NCBI RefSeq assembly: GCF_003970675.1
Contig: NZ_CP034562.1
Span: 434,001 to 498,000, forward strand
DNA: 64,000 bases
Origin: Flammeovirga pectinis
GTDB lineage: Bacteria > Bacteroidota > Bacteroidia > Cytophagales > Flammeovirgaceae
Direction: 5' to 3'
Shown here: piece after piece, positions 8,432 to 17,700 of the stretch
How the letters are laid out: each line of letters begins with the position of its first letter
Position numbering within the stretch: the stretch's first letter is position 1
Notes under the pieces: generated by a model
The model's database searches: none
Told to the model about the DNA's origin: nothing
What the model saw: the letters and a program-made list of their open reading frames with translations, nothing else
Position numbers and translations under genes: made by a program

Positions 8432-9733
8432 TTAATCCTCCTCTAAAATAATAGCTTGACTGTTCTTTATATTCCCTCTACTATTAGTGGCATGTATAAT
8501 CACATTACCTGAATAGACCAATAGATCTTTCATTTTTACTTTAAGAATATACGTACCGGCAGGGTAGTGATGAATATCAAATAACGCTTGGTTCTCTTCG
8601 AATTCAGGCATGATATCCCAAACAGACTCATTTTCTGTATGATGTAATTTTATATCAAAATCTTTAAACGATTCACCTTCTAAATCAAGAGCAAGTTTAT
8701 AATTTGTAGGGTTGGGATTGATTTTTACTAAACCATATTCTTCTTTATCATTTTCGTTGGCTTTTAAATGACGACACCAAATATATTCTTCTCCAGACTG
8801 CTGAATTGTTCTTAGTCTGTAAAAAGTATCTTTTGTATCTGTAAATGCAACATCTTTATGATCGTAAGGAACTGCTTCATGAGAATTGCCACTTGCTTGT
8901 ACTTTACCAATTTCTTCAAAGGCAATACCATCATGTGATTTCTCTATTACAAAGTGACTTAAATCTCGCTCAATAGAAGTTTCCCAATAAGCAAAAGCAT
9001 GTCCATTTTCAATTTCAATATCAAAGAAATCTACAATTGTTGGTAGCTTTAAATGATAGGCAGTTACAAGATTACAAAACAATTTATTGCCAGAACATCC
9101 GGATGTAGTAATCTTTCTAATATCACCGAGTATATTATCCTGATATCTATTTTTTACTATAGTTTCACTTTGTACATGAATTTCAGCTTCATCACCAATC
9201 TGTAATTGTCCATTTTTATCTAAAAAATGAATAGTTAGATAAGTTGTAGAGATATGTCCATTTATAGTGGCAGCATAATCTTCTATTTTTATCGTTAGCT
9301 CATGGGCATCTATCGCTCCAATTTGATCGACTGTAAACTCTGCATCTGTACTCTGAATAATAGCTTCTTGTACAGTTAATTGCCCTTCTACAACTAAACT
9401 ACTTTTAGGTCCGACAGTAAGTGTGTTGGTAATAAAAAGATTCCCTCGGTTGGTTATAACTAATTCACCTCCATGAGAAACATCAATTGCACCTACTATT
9501 TGCTTGTCTTTTTTTAGATTAAAGTCAATAATAAACGATTTACCTTTTACAAGAATCAGTGTTTTTTCGTTAGGAACTACTTTAGGTGACCAATTATTGG
9601 GGTTCTCCCATTGGTCGATAGAAGTAAAGCGTTCCATTTGAGGTTTAATATTGACAAAACTTTCTCCATCAACAGCAAAAGTGATTAATGGGAATAATCC
9701 AAAAAGAAACGATAGAAGGGTGAATTTGTACAT
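8432..9733 (-). CDS. Secreted T9SS cargo protein with beta-solenoid N-terminal part
   Basis: About 433 residues. Start taken at the ATG at 9733 (MYKFTLLSFLFGLFPLITFA signal peptide); another in-frame ATG lies 9 bp upstream. Residues ~60-200 form right-handed solenoid-like repeats (GELVITNRGNLFITNTLTV, SSLVVEGQLTVQEAII, ATINGHISTTYLTIHF). The conserved module FDIEIENGHAFAYWET...FVIEKSHDGIAFEEIG comes next, and then a T9SS-type C-terminal domain (KINPNPTNYKLALDLEG ... PAGTYILKVKMKD). The last ~20 residues extend past the usual sorting-domain end. It shares architecture with the protein encoded at 7145-8320. Probably a surface adhesin-like protein; no enzyme motif seen. Confidence 0.75.
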   Translation of the reverse strand: MYKFTLLSFLFGLFPLITFAVDGESFVNIKPQMERFTSIDQWENPNNWSPKVVPNEKTLILVKGKSFIIDFNLKKDKQIVGAIDVSHGGELVITNRGNLFITNTLTVGPKSSLVVEGQLTVQEAIIQSTDAEFTVDQIGAIDAHELTIKIEDYAATINGHISTTYLTIHFLDKNGQLQIGDEAEIHVQSETIVKNRYQDNILGDIRKITTSGCSGNKLFCNLVTAYHLKLPTIVDFFDIEIENGHAFAYWETSIERDLSHFVIEKSHDGIAFEEIGKVQASGNSHEAVPYDHKDVAFTDTKDTFYRLRTIQQSGEEYIWCRHLKANENDKEEYGLVKINPNPTNYKLALDLEGESFKDFDIKLHHTENESVWDIMPEFEENQALFDIHHYPAGTYILKVKMKDLLVYSGNVIIHATNSRGNIKNSQAIILEED

Positions 9734-9804
9734 AGTTATCATTTACGTATTAAAAGAGAGAGCAAGTAAAATTTACATTGAAAATACATAAAACATAGGA
9801 ATTA

Positions 9805-10515
9805 TCATAAAATACCCTCATCAGCAAAACTAAAATACTGCTCATTCCCAAAGATTAAATGATCTAACAGCGGCATTTCTAGAAATTTTCCTGCTTCTTT
9901 AATCTTTTTTGTAAGTGATATATCTGCTTGGCTAGGTTTTACCTGTCCTGAAGGATGATTATGAGATAAAATAATTGAACAAGCTCCTTTTTCTAATGCT
10001 CTCTGAAAGATAATTTTGGGGTCAGCAACTGTTCCAGCTCTACCGCCCATACTAACTTTTTCTGTTCCAATTATATTATTTGATCTACTTAATAAGATTA
10101 CCCAAAGCTCCTCATGGTTTAAATCAAGTAGATGGGGCGAGAGTAGATTGTAAATATCTTTAGAACATCCAATTTTAGGTTTGATAGGCTTTTCTGTCTC
10201 TTTACGTCTTCTTCCTAGTTCTAAAGCAGCAGTTATTCCTACAGCTTTCGCATCGCCAATACCTTTAATTTGTTTGAGTTGTTTAATAGATAGTTTTGCA
10301 AGATTATCTAAATTATTATCCACCTCATTTAATAGGAGTTGCCCAACTTGAATGGCCGATAACTTTGGAGTACCAGAGCCTAGTAAAATAGCAATTAGCT
10401 CTGCATTACTCAGAGATTGACGCCCCTTAGTTAAGAGCTTTTCTCTTGGGCGGTCTTCTTCTGCAAGGTTTTTAATACTTAAACCTGCTGTTTGATTGTC
10501 GTAAATAGTTTCCAT
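9805..10515 (-). CDS. radC: RadC family JAB/MPN-domain protein
   Basis: Length of 236 residues, normal for the family. The N-terminal helix-hairpin-helix-like region (RPREKLLTKGRQSLSNAELIAILLGSGT, LKQIKGIGDAKAVGI) leads into a C-terminal JAB/MPN metallo-domain with the zinc motif HNHPSG...SQAD (SHNHPSGQVKPSQADISLTKKI). RadC was historically linked to DNA repair, but its role is unsettled. Here it is a chromosomal copy between unrelated genes, with no integrative element visible around it. An A-rich stretch and the conserved terminator of the next gene lie upstream. Confidence 0.9.
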   Translation of the reverse strand: METIYDNQTAGLSIKNLAEEDRPREKLLTKGRQSLSNAELIAILLGSGTPKLSAIQVGQLLLNEVDNNLDNLAKLSIKQLKQIKGIGDAKAVGITAALELGRRRKETEKPIKPKIGCSKDIYNLLSPHLLDLNHEELWVILLSRSNNIIGTEKVSMGGRAGTVADPKIIFQRALEKGACSIILSHNHPSGQVKPSQADISLTKKIKEAGKFLEMPLLDHLIFGNEQYFSFADEGIL

Positions 10516-10584
10516 CGTTAAGCTATTGAGTTAGATTTTGTAAAGTAAATATAGGGAGAGAATCAAAAAAATAAAATAAAAAAA

Positions 10585-10610
10585 GAGGTTACCACTTCTG
10601 TGATAACCTC
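10585..10610 (-). terminator. Terminator of small secreted protein, copy A
   Basis: Hairpin GAGGTTACCAC / GTGATAACCTC (one mismatch) with a T-tract on the minus strand. The ~28 bases between it and the coding region (AAGTATGAAATGAAATGAAT and following) are shared with copy B at 22737-22766. Confidence 0.85.
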
Positions 10611-10652
10611 TCCAAGTATGAAATGAAATGAATTATTACTTATTGTAATTTC

Positions 10653-11267
10653 TTATAATACTGAGAATGAATCTGAGTAAGTAACACCATCAAGTTCCAT
10701 TTCGGCAACATAAGTACCAGTAGGAAGAGTTGATAGATCGAAACGTTTGATGTTTTTAGCACCAGCAACGAATTTACCATTGTAGAATACATCTCCGTTA
10801 TCAGATTTTAAACGAACTTTTACAAATCCTTGTACATCTTTACCGATGATTAAGTTTAAGTTTTCGCCTGAAACTGACATTTTAAATTTTTGATCTGAAG
10901 AAGCTAATTGGAAGTTTTTCATTACCGCAGTTTTAGACGGAGTAACAAAAAATTCTCTAACCATCATTTTATCTTCGAATTGTAACTTAAAGCTATATTG
11001 ACCTTCTGGTAAACTCTTAAAATTAATGTCTTCACTAACTTTACCTGAAGCAATAATAGTTTTAGTCATATAAACTTTACCTTCTTTATTTTCTATAGAG
11101 AAATTAACTTCTTCTCCTTCTAAATTTGCTAACGTTAATGTTGCTGATGTTCCATTTTCAGAACTCTTAAAGAAGTATGAAATACCGTTAAATGGTAAGT
11201 ATAATTCTGCTGCAAACGTATTAAATGATAATAATAAGGCGGTTAATAATACTGTTAAATTTTTCAT
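10653..11267 (-). CDS. Small secreted two-domain beta-sandwich protein, copy A
   Basis: Length of 204 residues with a signal peptide (MKNLTVLLTALLLSFNTFA). The mature protein reads as two repeated units, each a beta-sandwich half resembling the T9SS sorting-domain fold: residues ~50-115 end FKSLPEGQYSFKLQFEDK..REFFVT, and ~135-204 end FDLSTLPTGTYVAEMELDG..DSFSVL. It is roughly 70% identical by eye to the protein at 22798-23415. The two flank the GH16/regulator locus and share promoter, upstream box array and 3' hairpin. No named family recognised. A role in surface polysaccharide handling is only suggested by location. Confidence 0.75.
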   Translation of the reverse strand: MKNLTVLLTALLLSFNTFAAELYLPFNGISYFFKSSENGTSATLTLANLEGEEVNFSIENKEGKVYMTKTIIASGKVSEDINFKSLPEGQYSFKLQFEDKMMVREFFVTPSKTAVMKNFQLASSDQKFKMSVSGENLNLIIGKDVQGFVKVRLKSDNGDVFYNGKFVAGAKNIKRFDLSTLPTGTYVAEMELDGVTYSDSFSVL

Positions 11268-11310
11268 TGTAATATTTATATTTTGTTTTTTATTTCTCTT
11301 TTGAACATTA

Positions 11311-11342
11311 CAAAGGTGTGGTATTTTTTTATTTTGTCAAAA
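11311..11342 (-). promoter_or_regulatory. Promoter of small secreted protein, copy A
   Basis: On the minus strand: TTTTG, 19 bases, then CACCTTTG. This matches the Bacteroidota arrangement of a -33 TTTG and a -7 nnnnTTTG with 19-bp spacing. The predicted start of transcription is about 40 bp before the ATG. The same element with the same spacing occurs for copy B at 23465-23496. Confidence 0.75.
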
Positions 11343-11362
11343 TGATTTCAAGTAAAATAATA

Positions 11363-11514
11363 TAAGTGTAATATGTGTTTTTAATAAATATTATTCCGTA
11401 CTGAATACACTTAATTATATTTTATTCTATAAGTGTATTTTGATCCTTCTATTATAAATTAAGTTAATTGGAATAACGATGGTTATATTTTATAAGTGTC
11501 GGTACTAACACTTA
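11363..11514. promoter_or_regulatory. TAAGTGT/ACACTTA box array upstream of copy A
   Basis: Boxes: TAAGTGTA 11363-11370; TACACTTA 11406-11413; TAAGTGTA 11430-11437; and the dyad TAAGTGT-N8-ACACTTA 11493-11514. TTGATCCT at 11440-11447 is also shared with copy B. Gaps from the -33 outward are 20, 35, 16, 55 and 8 bp, identical to copy B (23517-23668). Likely binding sites of a dimeric regulator acting upstream of the promoter. The rest of the 11268-11742 gap holds only the GH16 terminator. Confidence 0.7.
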
Positions 11515-11618
11515 AAGTAGTTAATTTTGTTAATGAAGATGAATTCATTTTCTGTTAATATTGAGTTAAAGTATTTGAGCTAAAAATCTATAGAATAATG
11601 AGTTAGCGTTAAAATAAA

Positions 11619-11664
11619 AGAATGGTATTTAAGCCTAATTACTAGGTCTAAATACCATTCTTCT
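11619..11664 (-). terminator. Terminator of the GH16 gene
   Basis: Stem AAGAATGGTATTTA / TAAATACCATTCTT with a short inner stem in the loop; on the minus strand it is followed by TTTTATTTT. It lies ~80 bp past the GH16 stop codon. Confidence 0.8.
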
Positions 11665-11742
11665 ATATTAATAAAAGTAATAAAGAGGTTGAAATTATTG
11701 TAAAGCCGACTTTACTTTGCTAAATCAACTTTAAATAAGCTT

Positions 11743-14700
11743 TTACTTTATTAGAATAGAAACTGACTCAGAAAAATCATCTCCTATAATTATTAATTGA
11801 TACATACCTGTATTTAATGCTTTAGATAATTCAAAACGCTCATTAAGTTCACCCAAAGCATTTGTTTGAGTTTCTTTAGCGTACACCTCAGTACCAGAAA
11901 TATTAATTACTCGGATATATATATTTTGATTCGAAGTTAGCTCCTTCATTTTCATATCAAAAGTACCCTTTGATGGGTTAGGATAAAGTACTACTTCGCT
12001 TTCTAAACTATTTTGCTCCAAATTAATGCGAGCATTATTACCACATTCTCCAATAGTTAATTCAACCTTATCATTATTGGTGTCTTTTTGACCAACACCA
12101 TTATGCTGGTAGGTGAAATAGAATGCAACATTTTCCCCAAGATTTGACGGAAGTGTAAAAGTGAAATTTTCACCTTCTTTCTCCATGTAAAAACCTCCTG
12201 TAATGTTTCCGTCAACAAAAGTGGTAATGATAACCCATTCTGAGCTGCCTAAGATAGAAGTAGGAATAAATGTGACTGTTGGGTTATCTTGTTTCTCAAC
12301 CTCAACAGAGAAATCTCCATTATTACTATAGAATGTACAAGCAGTTGTATTTACAGCGTTTACATTTACTAGAATAGAAGTACTTTCTTCTGTTTTGCCA
12401 TCATATACAGTAAGCGAAACAGCATACTCTCCATTTTGGTAGTAATTATGAAGAGGGTTTTCAAGAGTACTTGTTGTGCCATCACCAAAGTTCCATTGGT
12501 ATGCTAATAAATCTCCATCACTATCATTAGAAAGAGAGGCGTCAAATTGATAACTCGAACCACTTTGGGTAAAGTTAATGACAGGAGTTGGGGCATTGTT
12601 TTTTCCACTTTCGCAAGTAGGGAAAATTTCAAATTCGAATAAAGAAATTCCATAAGGATGCTGTTTACTTGTTGCATACATTGCAATATATCTACCACTA
12701 CCAGATAGATTAATTAAAGAGTCAGTTCTAGCTTTATCTTCCAAACCACTCTGATCGCTAATTATTGTCCAAGTAGATGGATCGGGATCAGTGTCTTCAT
12801 CAGACATTAGAATATAATAGGCGTCTGCATTGGCTCTTTCCCAAACTAGTTTAACTGCTTCAATATCATAGTCTCTTTTTAAATCAATTTTTATCCATTG
12901 AGGAATACTGAAATTTGTAGACGACCTAGTTGTAGAATCACCATCAATTGCAAAGTCAGCATTTAGATATCCTTCAGTACTCGATTGAGTAACATCTTTC
13001 CCTATTGCAATATTAGAAGGAACGCAATTGTTTTCTTCTACATTAATAACAATTGCAGAAGATGTAGCACTTGTAATAGCATCTACTACTTTAGCTGTTA
13101 CTACATGACTACCCAAGGCAGGGTTTTCCCATAAGAATGTAAAAGGAGCAACAGTTGATGTACCAATTAAGGTTTGACCATCATAAAATTCTACCTTTTC
13201 TACCATGCCATTTTCTGATGATGCATCTACTTGCAAAACGATAGTTTCACCTTCAGAGAAAAGTTGATTGTTTTCTATTGATGTAAATGCGATAGACGGT
13301 AAAGCAAAGTAAATTCCTTTTTCTACAATAGAGATTTCTTTTTTAGTAGATATTCCAACGCCATTGGCATCAACTACTTTGGCTGAAATAGAATAGTCTC
13401 CATACCCAATGTTTTCTAAAATAAATGTATAAGGAGCTTCTGCTACTTCTCCTATTTTTTCATCGTTTAAATAATATTCTACTTTCTCTATTATTGAGTT
13501 TGGAGAATATGCATTTGATGAAATTTGTAGATTATCACCTTTTAAATATGCGATAGTATTTTCTGGTTGAGAAATAATGATATCTACAATAGGAGAGGTG
13601 ATTGTAGCAGACTCCCAATACATATTATCGAATGCAAAACTATAAATGGAATCTTTTAAAGGATCTAAAGACGAAATTAGAAATGGAGCATTTATTTGTG
13701 ATAGATCTTCAACATTAAATGCGCTAACTGGGATAATTACCTCTTCCCAATCTCCGGTTCTTTCTAATCCGTAAACATTTTCGTTGGGTTGAATTGGTAC
13801 CCAATATTCTGCAGATGTACTTGTAAAACCAACTCTTATGCCTACGTCTGTAGGTAATTTCATGTTGAATTTAATGTAGCCGTCTTTATAGTTTGATAAA
13901 TCCCATGTTTCTCTAGAATGAACTCCACCTCCATACCACGTAGAACCAACTTGGTTAGTCCATGAAATAGTATTACTACCTTCGAACGGGGTAATTGATG
14001 TTGGTGCTAAATTGTTCCATAAATAAATATCAGCATCTAAGCCCGGAGTAACTTTATTGTTCACTGCTGTTTCGTCAGTAAATACTCCAAAACGACCTTT
14101 AGCTGCAATATTTGAAGATGCTCCAGTTACGATTTCACCTTCACCATTCCATTTCGAAACTTGAATGTAATCCACATACATTTTAGCAGGTAAGGTAGCC
14201 CAAAGTTGGTCTTCTGCATGCGCATCTGTAAATACACCTCCAACAGCCATATTTAATAAGAAATAAAATGGTTTTTGGAATGTAGATGTTTCTTCTGAAA
14301 AATAATGTGGTTGCTCGAACATAAAATGCTCAACAGAGTCGTCTACAATAGATAATTTAATTGAACTAGACGACCAGTACATTCTATAGGTAACAAAACG
14401 ATCTTGTAATGTACTATCTGCAACATACGGGTTTGCGTAATTTGGATCCCATGCTGCACTTGCTGCTCCTGTTGGATTTTGTGGTGATAATGCTTGGTCT
14501 GAGTACCAAATAATATTTGATGCTACATAATTGTTAGCATCTGCATACGGAAAATTTTGTCTTGCTCTATCGTCAAAATTTTGTCCCATTTCCATCATAT
14601 CAATTTCACCAATACTAGGCCAAGTTCCAGCACCTGTTCCTAATAACCAAGCAGCAGGCCATAAGCCACCTTCAATATTAGGTGTTCTCATTCTGATTTC

Positions 14701-17700
14701 TACAACACCATATTTTACTGCAATTTTATCTTTAGAAAGCATTCTAGAAGAAGTATATGATTTACCTCCAAAGTCTTCTTTCTTGGCTTCAATAACTAAA
14801 GCAGAATTACCAACCTCATTTGGCACTTGTTCGATAGAGGCATTTTCTTCTCGATAATATTCTAATTCACCATTACCCCAGCCCCAATTGCCATTTCCTA
14901 TTTCAAATCCCCAAACAGAAGGGTCGATAGTATTAAAATCTTCTCTCCAAATTACTTCACCAATACCTTCTCCAACTACAGAAACTTGAATAGTAGATGT
15001 ACTACTAAGGTCAGTATTATCAATTGCTTTGGCAGATATTACGTGATCTCCTTCTTTAATATTATTCCATTGAATTACATAAGGAGCTTCTGTTGCAATA
15101 CCAATTAATTTAGGACCGTAGTAGAATTCTACTCTCTGGATTGTCCCATCAATATCTTCTGCGTTGGCAGCAATTGATAATGTTGATGGATTTTCTAATT
15201 CAATACCATTTGTAGGACTTGTTATTTGTACTGTTGGTGCTTCTGAAGGAAACGAGCTTGGATCCCAAACAATATCATCAACAGCCATTTCGAAAGTAGT
15301 TGCTGTACCACCTTCACCAGAAAGAATGAGGAATGGAGACGTTACTTTTTCTAGATTTATTCCATTGAAATTGCTAATAGGAATTATTGCTTCTCCCCAT
15401 TCTCCATTTCTTGTTAACCCATAAGTATCTTCATTTGCTTTAAAATCTATCCAATATTGAGTATCTGTAGTTTCAACTCCAATCTTAAAACCAACATCTG
15501 CAGGAATCTTGATTTTGAATTTTAAGCTACCTTTTCGTTTATCAGAAAGATTAATAAAATCTCTACAAGTAATACCAGCACCAAACCACCAATTAGGTTG
15601 GTTGGTTTCCCAAGCAATTACATTTGTACCTTGATAAGGTGGAGTAGTACCTCCTTTTAAAGTGTTTTCCCAAACAAAAACATCTGTATCTACACCTATT
15701 TCTAATTTACTATCAATAGAAGTATTGTCTGTAAACACCCCAAATAATCCTTCTTTTTTGTTAGATACCGTATTGCGAATTACTTCTCCGACACCATTCC
15801 ATTTTGAAACTTTTACGTAATCGATCCACATTTCTGAAGGCATATCTGCAGTAACTCCTTCTTTATTTAAGATATCAGGGAATAAACCACCAACAGCGAG
15901 ATTCATTAAGAAGTAAAATGGTTTATGAAAGGCTTCTAGCCCATCTCCACTTTCAATATTAAAAGGAGCAGGGAGTAAATCATATTCTTGACCATTATCT
16001 ATTATTGTATATCTTATTTCTTTTGGCGACCAATACATTCTATAGGTTACAAATCTATTTGCCATAGATGTTTCAGAAACATAGGGGGTAGCCGAACCTT
16101 TAAACCACGTTCCGTTAGCTGCACAAGTTGGGTTATCATCACTACACGCAGCAGCAGATTTCCAAATAATATTTGCAGCAGTATAGTTATTTACATCAGG
16201 AGTGATTGTGCTATCCTCTAGATGTTTTAACCTGTAGGCAGGGTTATGCCCCATTTCCATAATATCTAATTCACCAATACTTGGCCAACCTTGTGATCCA
16301 GTTCCTAGCATCCAGAATGCAGGCCATAAGCCACCTTCTAAATTGGGAACTTGTATTCTTGCTTCAACAACACCATATTTAATTGCTAATTTATCTTGTG
16401 TTTTAAGACGAGAAGAAGAAAAACCAAACCCTCTGATATTATCGTTTTGGGCTGTAATTACGATTGCTTTATTACTCTCTTCATTAGGTACCTCTTTAAT
16501 TGTAGAGTTCTTTTCTGTATAGTACTCTAATTCGCCATTACCCCAACCCCAGTTGCCGTTTCCTGTTTCGAATTGCCAAGTAGTTTTGTCTATTGTATCA
16601 AAATTATCTTCCCAAATAACTTCTCCAATCCCTTCATTAGAATCAGTTACTACAAAAGTAATAGGAGCAGAGATTGATGAGACTCCACTGTTATCTTCTG
16701 CTTTTGCAATAACTATATGTTCACCTGTTGGAGTATCGTTCCAAGAAATAGTAAATGGAGATGAGTTAGCTACACCAATTATTGAATCATTTACAAAATA
16801 AGTAACTGATACAACCTCTCCATCTAAATCATATGCGGAGCTTGATAATGATAAGCTAGATATATCTGAAAGTATTTGATTATTGGAAGGAGTGAGTATA
16901 CTTACTTTAGGAGCAAGTGATTTTACAGGAGTATCATCCCAATAAATATTATCGAATGCAAAGTCATAATTTCCTTTAGAACCATCTTCTGCAGCAATAG
17001 CAAAAAGATATTCTACTTGAGTAAGGTCTAACCAACCAAAATCATCAATTGGAATTACTATTTCTGCCCATTCTCCATTTCTAGTTAAGCCATAGTTATT
17101 TTGATTTGCAGGGAATGTAATCCAACTTTCGTTTGTTTTGGCGATGATCCCAACTTTAAAACCTAAACCTTCTGGTATTTTTGCATAGAATTTTAAAGAG
17201 CCATTTTGATAATCTGACATATCTTGCGGTTCTAAAGCAGCAATTCCACCACCAAACCAAGCATTTGTTGTACTTTCCCATGCTAGAGCATTTGCACCTT
17301 CAAATGGTTCTGAAGTACCTTCCTTTAAAGAGTTTTCCCAAACATAAACATTAGCATCTACGCCAACAGTAAGTCCGTTATTGATTTCATCGTCGTTTGT
17401 AAAAACAGCAAATTTACCAGTTTTACCTCCCATTCTGCCTTTAAACACTTCTCCTCTGCCATTCCATTTAGACACTTTAATATAATCAATCCACATTTCT
17501 GCAGGAGCGTCGAAATTTACATCGTTCATTGTAGCTGCATCTGTAAAATTACCTCCCACAGCCATGTTCATTAAAAAGAAGAAAGGTTTTTGGAATGCTT
17601 CTGTATCTGTACCACTTTCTAATCCGAAAGGGCTTTCGAATAAATCGTATTCTATATTATCGTCTACAATTGTAATTCTTAAAGACGATGGACTCCAATA

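Noticed and set aside
9805-10515. radC as a mark of an integrative element
   Set aside because: Neighbours are ordinary chromosomal genes and no attachment repeats or integrase were seen.
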